Shown here: positions 1 through 8,652 of the stretch, piece after piece
Position numbering within the stretch: the stretch's first letter is position 1
Layout of the letters: each line of letters starts with the position of its first letter
Source of the DNA: Sinanaerobacter chloroacetimidivorans
GTDB lineage: Bacteria > Bacillota > Clostridia > Peptostreptococcales > Anaerovoracaceae
Length of the DNA: 46,152 nucleotides
Direction: 5' to 3'
NCBI RefSeq assembly: GCF_018128545.1
Contig: NZ_JAGSND010000001.1
Coordinates: forward strand, 1-46,152
The notes under the pieces: model-generated
Told to the model about the DNA's origin: nothing
Databases searched by the model: none
Seen by the model: the letters and a program-made list of their open reading frames with translations, nothing else
Translations under genes and position numbers: made by a program

Positions 1-2
1 AA

Positions 3-2270
3 GTGAGGTGTTATCTATCTTTTTTCTACTATAATAATCCACTCTTCGGGATAACTATTTCTTCGGTATTATCCTGGTTATCCCGATATCGGGATAACCA
101 GGACCTGAGTGTGGCTGGGCAGCGTGCCGGACTTGCCGGAGAACGCTCTGGTCTATTTATGGAGCAGACACGGATTGCAAAGGAGATGAGAAAAGCCGAT
201 GAGCAGCGAAACGTACCAGCTCACTTTATTCGACCTCGATACCTCGTTTGGGAGAATGTCCCCGGAGCCTTTAGCTCCGCAGACGGCGAGGATTTCAGGG
301 CGGTCATCGAGGAGATCGTCCGCATTAAGTACAGTGCCTGTGATGTGCCTCGACCTGAGTCCGGGCGCTGGGAATCTGCTGGGGCTGTCATATTGGGAAC
401 TGAATTCAGCTTGGCTTGGCGTGTCATGGACGCTCAATTCTGGGGAGTCGCCCAGCGTCGCCGTCGCATCTTCCTTGTCGCAGATTTTGGAGGCACAACC
501 GCACCCGAAATACTATTTAAGCAAGACGGCCTGTTTGGGGATATTGCGGAGAGCGGAAGCCAGGGGCAAGGAGCTGCCGCCCCAGCTCAAGGAGGCACTG
601 ACGATACAGGCGGAGCTTGCCTGACCCCATGGGATGTGCAGAGCCGCCGCATCTTTGAGGAAACTGGAACATGGCCCTCTCTTTATGGCGGCGAAGGCGG
701 CGGGCATGGGTATATCCAGACAGAGGAAAAAACAGCGATAGCCTTTGCCGCCAACCAGCGTGATGAAGTGCGGAACCTCCAGGATGTAGCCGGAGCCTTG
801 GGTGCCAGCCCCGGCATGAAACAGCAGACTTTTGTGGCGGATGCTGAAAAAATCAGCGCTTTTCATGTCAACCAACGGGACGAGGTGATTGATCTTGACG
901 GCATATCAGGCGCTCTGCTGGCAACCCGCAATATGCAGATGCAGACCTTTGTCACCCAGCAGCCATTGGTCTGCTTAAACGACCATGGCGGAGAACGAAT
1001 GGATATCACCGAGGAAGTAACCCCTACGCTCCGTGCAGACATGGGAGGTCATCCTCCCCTTATATCCCAGCCGAACTGTCTAAACGGATGGGATACCCAG
1101 CAAAGCCGTGTGTTCACGCCGGAGGGTGTGGCGCCCACTCTTGCCGGAGCGGACGGGGGCGGCGGAAGAAACCCGGCAGGACTTCTATTTGCGGCAGGAG
1201 TTATCAGCAAAGGTGACGGCGATTGTTTTCTCACGCCGGAGGTTCATACCTCCATCACCAGCGGCGGCGGTCAGGCCGGACAGGGCTATCCCTGTGTGCT
1301 TACCGCAGGATTCTGCGGCAATGCCAGCGCAGAGGCCAGAGGAATCGGTTATCAGTCAGAGTGTTCGCCCACTATTAAAACCGGTACTGCTCCATCCGTG
1401 CTTTGCTTAAACGATCAAGGCGGCAGCCAGATGCACTGCACGGAGGACATCACAGGTACGCTCCGCGCCCAGGAGCATGGTCACCAGCCGCTGGTCATGG
1501 CGACCCAGCAGGGAGGCGCAGAAATCGGCGTCGGCATCTGCCCAACCATCACTGCCAGCGCAGGCATGAGCGGAAACAACCAGCCGGTGCTGTTTGATAA
1601 CCATGCCAAGGATTGCAGATATAACGGACCGTTGGAGGTAGCCCCTACCGTCACCTCGACCTATGGTACCGGCGGCAATAATGTACCGCTCGTGGGAAGT
1701 GCTATTTTGCAGGAAACCATCTGCATTGCTGGCAACACCATTGACCGGGAGCCGGAGAACGGCGGCAACGGATTGGGCTGTCAGCCGGACATCAGCTATA
1801 CCATTACCACCAGCGACCGCCATGCGGTATTCAGCCGACAGCGGAGCGATGAATTTTCCGAAAATGATGTGGTTGCCACACAAAGTGCAAGGCAGCATAA
1901 GGATGCCACCGATCTCATTTGTCAGCCTGAAGTATTCGGCCAATCACAATATGGCAACTATGCGGAGGGCTGTACCACTCTGCGTGCCCAGGGTGGCGAC
2001 AACGGAGGCGGAAGCGAAAATCTTGTAAAAGAGAATGGACGCAACCTCATCCGCAGACTTACTCCTCTGGAATGTGAGCGGCTCCAGGGCTTTCCTGATG
2101 GCTGGACGTTGATACCGGGAGCATCGGACAGTGCCAGATACAAGGCACTTGGAAACAGCGTGGCGATACCGTGCGTGGACTTTGTCCTCCGTGGCATCGC
2201 TTATTTTTTGCGAATAATCCATGAGGAACAGGAGGAATCACCCCCATGTATATCTACCCCGACAACTTAA
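3..2270 (+). CDS. C5-cytosine DNA methyltransferase, 5'-truncated
   Basis: The protein transfers methyl groups from S-adenosylmethionine to cytosine in the class. Counting from the GTG at 3, the ENV motif (VI) is at residues 84-86, QRRRR (VIII) at 151-155, and the closing ERLQGFP...ALGNS (IX/X) at about 690-730. The family-like reading starts only at QDLSVAG (residue 33). In intact members this is preceded by the catalytic PCQ and, further up, the cofactor motif I; here both are absent. The residues before it come from a 32-bp palindrome and unrelated A+T-rich sequence. Between motifs VIII and IX lie about 350 residues with many degenerate repeats of the type V-x-PTL-x-A plus Gly-rich turns, where the target recognition domain sits. 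Its end overlaps the next gene by 25 bases. As read it should be catalytically dead, or it is the distal part of a rearranged gene. The GTG start is only the first start codon of the open frame. Confidence 0.75.
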   Translation: MRCYLSFFYYNNPLFGITISSVLSWLSRYRDNQDLSVAGQRAGLAGERSGLFMEQTRIAKEMRKADEQRNVPAHFIRPRYLVWENVPGAFSSADGEDFRAVIEEIVRIKYSACDVPRPESGRWESAGAVILGTEFSLAWRVMDAQFWGVAQRRRRIFLVADFGGTTAPEILFKQDGLFGDIAESGSQGQGAAAPAQGGTDDTGGACLTPWDVQSRRIFEETGTWPSLYGGEGGGHGYIQTEEKTAIAFAANQRDEVRNLQDVAGALGASPGMKQQTFVADAEKISAFHVNQRDEVIDLDGISGALLATRNMQMQTFVTQQPLVCLNDHGGERMDITEEVTPTLRADMGGHPPLISQPNCLNGWDTQQSRVFTPEGVAPTLAGADGGGGRNPAGLLFAAGVISKGDGDCFLTPEVHTSITSGGGQAGQGYPCVLTAGFCGNASAEARGIGYQSECSPTIKTGTAPSVLCLNDQGGSQMHCTEDITGTLRAQEHGHQPLVMATQQGGAEIGVGICPTITASAGMSGNNQPVLFDNHAKDCRYNGPLEVAPTVTSTYGTGGNNVPLVGSAILQETICIAGNTIDREPENGGNGLGCQPDISYTITTSDRHAVFSRQRSDEFSENDVVATQSARQHKDATDLICQPEVFGQSQYGNYAEGCTTLRAQGGDNGGGSENLVKENGRNLIRRLTPLECERLQGFPDGWTLIPGASDSARYKALGNSVAIPCVDFVLRGIAYFLRIIHEEQEESPPCISTPTT
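72..103. repeat. 32-bp perfect palindrome at the methyltransferase breakpoint
   Basis: Positions 72-87 are the exact reverse complement of 88-103, with the centre at CCCGAT|ATCGGG and no loop. The nonamer CGGGATAAC occurs at 47-55, inverted at 77-85 and again at 90-98. The right arm ends in CCAGGA, where the normal methyltransferase codons (CAG GAC CTG, QDL) begin. It could be a recombination or fold-back junction, an operator, or an assembly artefact. Confidence 0.85.
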
Positions 2271-2503
2271 AGTCAAAGGCTACCCTGTGGCTATGGGAGC
2301 TACGGGATATTGGAATCATCGGCGTCGGATGTCTGATTTCTGTCTTTGCCCTTTCCCAGCTCGGCTGGCTGCCGCCCATCGTCCTGACGGCGCTCTATGC
2401 CTTTTTATCCATACGTTTTGAGGACGTGAGTATCCTCGATTTTATCCGCTATGCCGCCGCTTTCTTCTTCGGCAAGCAACAATCCTATGAATGGAGGGCA
2501 TGA
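2246..2503 (+). CDS. Small conjugation membrane protein (VirB3/PrgI-like position)
   Basis: This 85-residue protein has two hydrophobic segments at about residues 24-40 and 43-57, a charged N-terminus and a short hydrophilic tail. An AGGAGG site (about 2228-2234) precedes the ATG. It lies just ahead of the two VirB4-related genes. In Tn1549/CTn-type elements that slot holds a PrgI/VirB3-like inner-membrane component of the mating channel. The assignment rests on size, topology and position, because such proteins are poorly conserved in sequence. It overlaps the methyltransferase frame by 25 bases and ends two bases before the preferred start of the next gene, so translation is probably coupled. 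Confidence 0.7.
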   Translation: MYIYPDNLKSKATLWLWELRDIGIIGVGCLISVFALSQLGWLPPIVLTALYAFLSIRFEDVSILDFIRYAAAFFFGKQQSYEWRA

Positions 2504-2505
2504 AT

Positions 2506-3093
2506 ATGAACAGAAAAAGGAAACAGGAGGCAAGGGAGAAAGCCTCCACCCGCCAGCTCATCGGCATCGAGGACATCACAGGCCACAGCCTTGTGACTCC
2601 CCATGGTGAGCTGGTGTTTTTTATGGTTAAACCCACCAACATCAGCGTCCTGTCCGATTCCAGCATCGGGGCAAGGATTTATGCTCTTATGAATGTGCTG
2701 AAAGGCATCTCGGATATTGAAATGCTGTGCCTTAACAGCCGTGAAAACTTTGAGGGCAACAAGAGCTATCTGAAAGCCAGGATGGATGCCGAGCAGAATC
2801 CTGTCATCCGAAAGCTGCTGGCACAGGACATGACCGCCCTTGACCGTATGCAAGTGCAGATGGCAACAGCGCGGGAATTTTTAATCATCATCCGCCTGCG
2901 TGGAGAAAAAGAAAAGGACGTAGGCCCCTACCTCTCCCGTATCGAAAAGAGCCTCAAGGATCAGGGCTTTACTGCGCGCAGAGCCGGTGAAGCCGATACC
3001 AAGCGTCTGCTTGGAGTCTACTATGAGCAAAATGTCACTACTAAGATGTATGAGGATTATGACGGCGAGCGCTGGGTGATTCTCGGAGAATAA
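2506..3093 (+). CDS. VirB4 N-terminal-domain-like conjugation protein
   Basis: This 195-residue soluble protein has no P-loop. Its first half (IEDITGHSLVTPHGELVFFM, then KPTNISVLSD) resembles the N-terminal domain of VirB4/TraC-type secretion ATPases. The full ATPase is encoded just downstream, so the element appears to carry an extra free-standing N-terminal module that may sit at the membrane with VirB4. ATG at 2506 is preferred because GGAGGG (2493-2498) sits seven bases upstream; in-frame ATGs at 2491 and 2500 lack such spacing. It ends 82 bases before virB4, with a hairpin in the gap. The domain resemblance is by eye only. Confidence 0.65.
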   Translation: MNRKRKQEAREKASTRQLIGIEDITGHSLVTPHGELVFFMVKPTNISVLSDSSIGARIYALMNVLKGISDIEMLCLNSRENFEGNKSYLKARMDAEQNPVIRKLLAQDMTALDRMQVQMATAREFLIIIRLRGEKEKDVGPYLSRIEKSLKDQGFTARRAGEADTKRLLGVYYEQNVTTKMYEDYDGERWVILGE

Positions 3094-3108
3094 GTAAAAT
3101 TCAATAGG

Positions 3109-3154
3109 CCGTAGGGAGGTACCTTGCGGCCAAAAGGCATGGAACCTCCCACGG
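3109..3154 (+). promoter_or_regulatory. Stem-loop between the VirB4-like gene and virB4
   Basis: Arm 3109-3123 pairs with 3141-3154 (CCGT, then GGGAGGT with ACCTCCC, then CC with GG), leaving one bulged A and one mismatch around a 17-base apex. No T-run follows, so it is not an ordinary terminator. The left arm holds a GGGAGG sequence, and the real virB4 ribosome site (AGGAGG, 3161-3166) lies seven bases beyond the stem. It may be an mRNA-processing or translation-control element. Confidence 0.55.
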
Positions 3155-3175
3155 CTGGACAGGAGGTATTTTTTC

Positions 3176-5005
3176 ATGCCTAAAATCAAAAAAACAAAGG
3201 CTGATGCTGGGGCGGCAGAGTCGAAAATCAAGGATTTTCTTGACATGATCGCACCGGGCATCATCAAGTTCAATACGGACCATTTTATATGCGGCAACAC
3301 CTATCGGTGTGTCTGGGCTCTCCGTGAGTACCCTACCGCAACCGATGAGCAGGCCATCCTGCGTCATCTTGGGGAAAAGGACGGTGTGACCCTGCGTATC
3401 TACACCAGACAGGTAACGGCGGCAGAGGAAAAGAGAATCATCCATAACGCAGCCAATAAAAACCGCATGGATAAGAGCAGCACCAACGATCTCCAGCAGA
3501 CAGTCACCGCCGAAAGCAATTTGCAGGATGTGGTCACACTGGTGTCCTCCATGCACCGAAACCGTGAGCCGCTCCTCCACTGCGCTGTTTTTATTGAGCT
3601 GACAGCGAACAATTTGGACGATTTAAAGCTCCTCCAGACCGACGTCTTGACTGAGCTGGTCCGCTCAAAACTCAATGTAGACCGGCTGATACTGCGCCAG
3701 CGGGAGGGCTTTCTGTCGGTCGGCCCTGCGGGACGGAATGTGTTCGGCAGCCAATTTGAACGGGTTTTACCCGCCAGCTCGGTGGCAAACCTCTATCCGT
3801 TCAATTACAGTGGCAAGACCGATCCCCACGGCTTCTATCTTGGCCGTGATAAATTTGGTTCAAATATCATTGTGGACTTCGATAAGCGTGACGATGACAA
3901 GACGAATGCGAACATTTTAATCCTCGGTAACTCCGGTCAGGGCAAGAGCTATCTCCTCAAGCTCATCCTCTGTAACATCCTCGAATCGGGTAAGTCCGTC
4001 CTGTGCCTTGATCCTGAACATGAATATGTTGACCTCGCAGAGAACCTCGGCTGTTTCATCGACTTGATGAGCGGGCAATACCGTATCAATCCTCTGGAGC
4101 CTAAAACATGGGATGAAGGAGGCAGCCCGGAGGACACCGACGCACCCCAGGCATTCCGCCAGTCCACCAAGCTCAGTCAACACATTTCCTTTCTTAAGGA
4201 TTTTTTCCGCTGTTATAAAGATTTTTCCGACCGCCACATCGACGCCATAGAAATCATGCTGGGCAAGCTGTACGAAAAATTTGGCATCAGCGACCGCACT
4301 GATTTCAGAAGCCTTGCCACCACAGACTATCCTGTCTTATCTGACCTTTATGCTCTCATTGACGATGAGTTTAGGGGATATGACAAAAGTAACTATCAGC
4401 TCTACCCGCAGGAATTGCTGCAGGAAATCCTGCTGGGGCTCCACTCCATGTGTATGGGAGCCGAAAGTAAATTCTTCAACGGCCACACCAACGTGACCGA
4501 CCACCGCTTTATTGTGTTCGGAGTAAAAGGATTGCTGCAAGCCAGCCGGAATGTGAAAAACGCCCTGCTGTTCAATGTGCTTTCCTTTATGAGCGACAAG
4601 CTCTTGACCGGGGGAAATACCGCCGCATCAATTGATGAGCTGTATCTGTTCCTGACCAATCTGACTGCGATTGAGTATATCCGAAATTTCATGAAGCGTG
4701 TCAGAAAAAAGGAGTCGGCGATAATTCTGGCTTCTCAGAATTTGGAGGACTTCAATATAGAGGGCATCAGGGAGCTGACAAAACCGCTGTTCTCCATTCC
4801 TACTCACGCTTTCCTCTTTAATGCAGGGAACATTGACAAACAGTTTTATATCGACAGCCTCCAGTTAGAGGAATCCGAATACAACCTAATCCGCTTCCCC
4901 CAGCGTGGTGTGTGCCTCTACAAATGCGGCATAGAGCGGTATAACCTTGCGGTCCATGCCCCTGCCTACAAGGAAAAGCTGTTCGGAAAGGCGGGTGGCA
5001 GATAA
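3176..5005 (+). CDS. virB4: VirB4-family type IV secretion ATPase
   Basis: This 609-residue ATPase powers assembly of the mating channel and substrate transfer at the inner face of the membrane. Walker A is GNSGQGKSY at residues 251-259. Walker B is the hydrophobic stretch ending SIDEL at about 482-487, followed by the conserved ILASQNLEDF segment. Upstream lies the usual VirB4 N-terminal domain, and the length fits the family in Gram-positive elements. ATG at 3176 is preceded by AGGAGG at a good distance. The stop TAA overlaps a possible ATG of the next gene (TAATG). Its neighbours are a VirB4-like N-terminal protein, a small VirB3-like protein and, further down, a cell-wall hydrolase, so this is the core of the secretion operon. 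Confidence 0.95.
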   Translation: MPKIKKTKADAGAAESKIKDFLDMIAPGIIKFNTDHFICGNTYRCVWALREYPTATDEQAILRHLGEKDGVTLRIYTRQVTAAEEKRIIHNAANKNRMDKSSTNDLQQTVTAESNLQDVVTLVSSMHRNREPLLHCAVFIELTANNLDDLKLLQTDVLTELVRSKLNVDRLILRQREGFLSVGPAGRNVFGSQFERVLPASSVANLYPFNYSGKTDPHGFYLGRDKFGSNIIVDFDKRDDDKTNANILILGNSGQGKSYLLKLILCNILESGKSVLCLDPEHEYVDLAENLGCFIDLMSGQYRINPLEPKTWDEGGSPEDTDAPQAFRQSTKLSQHISFLKDFFRCYKDFSDRHIDAIEIMLGKLYEKFGISDRTDFRSLATTDYPVLSDLYALIDDEFRGYDKSNYQLYPQELLQEILLGLHSMCMGAESKFFNGHTNVTDHRFIVFGVKGLLQASRNVKNALLFNVLSFMSDKLLTGGNTAASIDELYLFLTNLTAIEYIRNFMKRVRKKESAIILASQNLEDFNIEGIRELTKPLFSIPTHAFLFNAGNIDKQFYIDSLQLEESEYNLIRFPQRGVCLYKCGIERYNLAVHAPAYKEKLFGKAGGR

Positions 5006-5025
5006 TGAAGAAGGGAGAAAAAGTC

Positions 5026-5505
5026 ATGGACAGAGTTCAAAATCAGAAAGAAAACAAGGCGGGTATCCTCGATGATATGCTGTCTTTTATCCGCTACACT
5101 CCGAACCGGGAAGCGGATATATTAGCTTTTATGGAGAAGTACCAAAAAGCGGATCACGAAGAACGCCCTGCTATTTTGGAGCATCTCCGGTGCTGCATGG
5201 ACGGAAAGGAATACCCCAACCCTTACGCCGGGGGCTACCATTATACGCCGGATGATGTGTCCCTCATGGGAAAGATTCTGGATGAGTACATCGATGATCT
5301 CGTATCCGCAGAGGGTGATCCTGCCGCTATCTCGGAGTGTGTGCGGGATACAGTCTTGAAAATCAATGCTCTCAATGAGGAATGCGGACGGTACCTGATT
5401 GATACCTGGCGCAGGGAACGGCTGTGCGGATTCATCAACTCTGCTGCGGAAACAGCGGGACTGTCACAGGAAAAAGACCTTACCCTGCAGCACAGGATGT
5501 GGTAA
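5026..5505 (+). CDS. Conserved conjugative-element protein, unknown function
   Basis: This is a soluble, mixed-charge protein of 159 residues with no signal peptide, membrane segment or motif I recognise. It is predicted mostly helical. AAGGGAG at about 5011-5016 favours ATG 5026; ATG 5005, overlapping the virB4 stop, would add seven residues. It lies between virB4 and the amidoligase gene with 13 bases to the next start, so it belongs to the transfer operon. Confidence 0.7.
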   Translation: MDRVQNQKENKAGILDDMLSFIRYTPNREADILAFMEKYQKADHEERPAILEHLRCCMDGKEYPNPYAGGYHYTPDDVSLMGKILDEYIDDLVSAEGDPAAISECVRDTVLKINALNEECGRYLIDTWRRERLCGFINSAAETAGLSQEKDLTLQHRMW

Positions 5506-5518
5506 AGGCGGTGGGTAA

Positions 5519-6556
5519 ATGGAGATACAAGGTCAGAATTTCGGGATTGAAATTGAAATGACTGGGATTACACGAAGCCGTGCCGCCGAGGTGATTGCAG
5601 AACATTTCGGCACGACAAAGGAATATGAAGGCAGCTTCTACGATGCCTATTATGCCTGTGACAGCCAGCGGCGAAAATGGAGGGTCATGAGTGACGGCAG
5701 TATTGACTGTCAGAAGAAAGACGGCCGCAGAAAAGTAAGCGCCGACAGGAGCTACAGCGTAGAGATGGTCAGCCCCATCTGCCAGTACCAGGATATCGAA
5801 ACTGTGCAGGAATTGATGCGCAAGCTCCGGGAAGCCGGGGCATTTGTGAATTCCTCCTGCGGTATCCATATCCACATCAATGCCGCCCCCTTTGATGCCC
5901 CCAAACTCCGCAACTTGGTCAACATCATGGCGGCCAAGGAGGATATGATCTATAAGGCATTAAAGGTTTCAAGAGGCAGGGAAACCAACTACTGCCAAAA
6001 GATTGACTCTGCCTTTTTAGAGCGGATCAACCGGCAGAAACCCACTACCCTCGACCAACTGAAGCGTATCTGGTACAACGGCAGCGATGGCAGCCGGGAG
6101 CATTATCACGATAGCCGCTACCACTGTCTCAATCTGCACAGCGTGTTCCAGAAAGGCACGGTGGAATTCCGTGCTTTCAATGGGGACCTCCATGCCGGAA
6201 AAGTCAAAGCATATGTGCAGTTCTGCCTCGCCATGACCGCACAGGCGCTCAACCAGCGGTCGGCAAGCCCGACAAAAACACAGTCCACCAATGAAAAATA
6301 TACCTTTCGGGTGTGGCTTTTGCGCCTCGGTATGATTGGGGATGAATTTAAAACGGCCCGTAAGCATCTGCTGGATCACTTGGAGGGCTGCATCGCATGG
6401 AAAGACCCGGCACAGGCAGAAAGGCAAAAAGAACGGCTGCGGCAAAAGCGTGAAGCGGAGCGGTCGCAGGAGCAGACACCGCCGGAAGAAGCTGTGCCGG
6501 AAACTGTATTGGAAGCGGAGGATGAACAGTCCTCCGCTTTTACTATGTCAATGTAA
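5519..6556 (+). CDS. Putative amidoligase (amidoligase_2 / ALF family)
   Basis: Amidoligases of this family have a glutamine-synthetase/gamma-glutamylcysteine-ligase-like fold and are predicted to join carboxyl and amino groups at ATP cost. Of 345 residues, the catalytic-domain signatures are FGIEIEMTG near residue 8 (acidic metal ligands), SVEMVSPI near 80, CGIHIHINA near 115 (metal/ATP-binding histidines) and GTVEFRAFNG near 218. The last about 60 residues are charged and low-complexity. A gamma-glutamylcyclotransferase gene starts ten bases downstream, a pairing reported for this family in mobile elements. The substrate is unknown; the adjacent peptidoglycan hydrolase suggests cell-wall or pilin peptides, which is inference. 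AAAGGCGGTG precedes the ATG. Confidence 0.82.
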   Translation: MEIQGQNFGIEIEMTGITRSRAAEVIAEHFGTTKEYEGSFYDAYYACDSQRRKWRVMSDGSIDCQKKDGRRKVSADRSYSVEMVSPICQYQDIETVQELMRKLREAGAFVNSSCGIHIHINAAPFDAPKLRNLVNIMAAKEDMIYKALKVSRGRETNYCQKIDSAFLERINRQKPTTLDQLKRIWYNGSDGSREHYHDSRYHCLNLHSVFQKGTVEFRAFNGDLHAGKVKAYVQFCLAMTAQALNQRSASPTKTQSTNEKYTFRVWLLRLGMIGDEFKTARKHLLDHLEGCIAWKDPAQAERQKERLRQKREAERSQEQTPPEEAVPETVLEAEDEQSSAFTMSM

Positions 6557-6566
6557 AGGAGATCGT

Positions 6567-7070
6567 ATGAAAAACAAACTGTATATTGCCTATGGCAGCA
6601 ACCTCAATCTGCCGCAGATGGCTGGGAGATGCCCCACCGCCAAGGTGGTCGGGGCTTCCGAGATAAAGGATTATGCCCTTGTGTTTCGGGGCGGCAGGCA
6701 CGGTGCGGTGGCTACCATTGAGCCTTGCGAGGGTTCTTCTGTTCCTGTTTTGCTGTGGAAGATCACGCCGAAAGATGAGACTGCCCTCGATATTTATGAA
6801 GGCTTTCCCAGATTTTACGACAAGGAAACCATGGACCTCCCGTTGGACGGCAAGACTGTTTCAGCCATGGTCTACGTTATGACGCCGGGGCATCGCCTGG
6901 GCTATCCCTCCGACTATTATTACAATACCATCCATGACGGTTACAAAACTGCGGGCTTTGATACCGCTGTTTTGGAGCAGGCGATAGATTATACCGAGCA
7001 GCTCATGGAAAGCGAACCGGAGCCGGAACAGCAGAACCTGTTCGGTTTTGGCAGCCAGAAATGGTGGTGA
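6567..7070 (+). CDS. Gamma-glutamylcyclotransferase-like protein (AIG2/GGCT fold)
   Basis: GGCT-fold enzymes cleave gamma-glutamyl amides, releasing 5-oxoproline. The 167-residue protein opens with LYIAYGSNLN, the family's substrate-binding loop. It has the expected Glu-containing segment DIYEGFP near residue 79, plus the YVM and YPS..YY..I features of the second half. ATG 6567 follows AAAGGAG (6555-6561); the frame is open further upstream but that part overlaps the amidoligase. It is tightly clustered with the amidoligase and ends four bases before the hydrolase gene. The natural inference is that it trims or reverses the amide link made by its neighbour. Confidence 0.85.
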   Translation: MKNKLYIAYGSNLNLPQMAGRCPTAKVVGASEIKDYALVFRGGRHGAVATIEPCEGSSVPVLLWKITPKDETALDIYEGFPRFYDKETMDLPLDGKTVSAMVYVMTPGHRLGYPSDYYYNTIHDGYKTAGFDTAVLEQAIDYTEQLMESEPEPEQQNLFGFGSQKWW

Positions 7071-7074
7071 TGGC

Positions 7075-8583
7075 ATGGCAGATCCCGCTACCATTACGGC
7101 TGTTGCAAAAGCCGCCGCTGCCGCTCTTTCGGATGAACGCACCCGAAAGACCATCGGCTGGACCATTGCCGCCATCCTGTCGCCGCTTATTTTAATCATC
7201 GTGCTGGTCTGCTCCCTGCTCTCCGGAACCACCAACCACAACAACACCGCCGTGGAGCTGTGCTTCCATGGCGGTGTGATACCGGGGAGTATGCCCGCGG
7301 ATTACAGGGAATACATCGGGGATATGCGTCGCAGCTTTACCCTCATAGACGGAGCCATCGCCACAGTGAATTCGCAGATGGAGGACGGCAACAGCCTTGA
7401 CGATTACCGGGTCAAGGCTATTTTTTATTCTCTGTTTTTCGGCGCTGAGTCCCCCTCCCGGCTGGAACACCGGAAATATGTGGACTGTTTTGTGACCTAC
7501 GAGGAACGCACCCGCACCGTGGAAAATGATGACGGAACAACCTCGGAGGAAACTTATACCGTGGCTGTTCCCATTACCTCTCTGCCTGCCATCTACAACA
7601 ACATCAGGACATTGTTAGGCAGAGCTATTACCTATGAGGATCAGGCAAACGCCAATGAAATCTATTACCGTGCCTTATACGGTATCGGAGCTCCGGCCGA
7701 GGATGATGATTTCACCATGTGGGAGGGTTGGACTCCAGACCAGCTTGACGGTTTCTTTTCTGACTTGCCTGTGGGTGAGGTGGGAGCTGAAGCTGTCCGC
7801 CTCGGCCTTTCCCGCCTCGGTGATCCCTACTCCCAAGAGCTGCGTGGACAAGGAAGCTACACCGACTGCAGCTATCTTGTGCGGTGGGTGTACAAAAAGC
7901 TGGGGGTAAATCTTCCCGGCACGGCTGCGGCGCAGGGAAAATACTGCGTGGACAATGGGCTGACCATTCCAAAATCAAGTCTTGCTCCCGGTGATTTGGT
8001 GTTCTGGAGCCATAAACCTAACGGCCGTTTCATGAACATCACCCATGTGGGAATCTACGCCGGTGACGGCAAAGTGGTTGACGCTTCCTCCTCCAGAGGA
8101 CAGGTCGTCTACCGGGACTTATTCGATTCCGGCAATCAGGTTCTGTACGGCAGACCCTACGCCGAGGCACAAAAATCTTCTGCCGATGGCTTTATTTCTC
8201 CCCTCGGCAGCGGCTGGCGTTCCATGGTGACCTCGGAATTTGGTGGCAGGACAGACCCCCTCACAGGGGAATGGGCGGGACATACCGGCCTTGACCTTGG
8301 CGCCTCCAAAGGAACTGCCATCCGCTCGGCAAAGGCGGGGACAGTGAAAACTGTGGTCTACGGAAACACCGGCTACGGCTACTATCTGACCATTGACCAT
8401 GGGAATGGAATGGTCACTTTATACGGACACTGCTCTCAAATCCTCGTCCGTGAGGGGCAGACGGTAAAGGCCGGAGAAACCGTTGCAAAGGTAGGTTCCA
8501 CAGGGCGAAGCACCGGAAATCATCTGCACTTTGAGGTGAGAGTGAACGGTGCGCAGAAGAATCCGAGAAACTATTTGCCGTAA
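7075..8583 (+). CDS. Bifunctional cell-wall hydrolase, NlpC/P60 plus M23 peptidase
   Basis: This VirB1-like enzyme should open peptidoglycan for the mating channel. Of 502 residues, a transmembrane anchor lies at about 28-52, then a linker domain rich in Tyr/Asp. The NlpC/P60 domain (about 240-365) has the catalytic Cys in YTDCSYLVRW and the His in THVGIYAGDG. A C-terminal M23 LytM-type domain (about 385-500) has zinc ligands in GHTGLDLG and HLHFEVR. ATG 7075 is chosen because it starts four bases after the cyclotransferase stop; the open frame extends upstream only through that gene. Having an endopeptidase of each class in one chain is typical of clostridial conjugative elements. Confidence 0.9.
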   Translation: MADPATITAVAKAAAAALSDERTRKTIGWTIAAILSPLILIIVLVCSLLSGTTNHNNTAVELCFHGGVIPGSMPADYREYIGDMRRSFTLIDGAIATVNSQMEDGNSLDDYRVKAIFYSLFFGAESPSRLEHRKYVDCFVTYEERTRTVENDDGTTSEETYTVAVPITSLPAIYNNIRTLLGRAITYEDQANANEIYYRALYGIGAPAEDDDFTMWEGWTPDQLDGFFSDLPVGEVGAEAVRLGLSRLGDPYSQELRGQGSYTDCSYLVRWVYKKLGVNLPGTAAAQGKYCVDNGLTIPKSSLAPGDLVFWSHKPNGRFMNITHVGIYAGDGKVVDASSSRGQVVYRDLFDSGNQVLYGRPYAEAQKSSADGFISPLGSGWRSMVTSEFGGRTDPLTGEWAGHTGLDLGASKGTAIRSAKAGTVKTVVYGNTGYGYYLTIDHGNGMVTLYGHCSQILVREGQTVKAGETVAKVGSTGRSTGNHLHFEVRVNGAQKNPRNYLP

Positions 8584-8652
8584 ACAGGCTGGTTTTTTCT
8601 TTCTGTTTTGCGGCATTGATACCAATAAAAAATTCAAGGGAGGACACTCAAT

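Noticed and set aside
1407..1943. 178-codon minus-strand frame inside the methyltransferase
   Set aside because: Antisense shadow of the Gly-rich repeat region with no start signals.
2442..2666. Minus-strand frame over the VirB3/VirB4-like junction
   Set aside because: Shadow of two well-supported genes with good ribosome sites on the plus strand.
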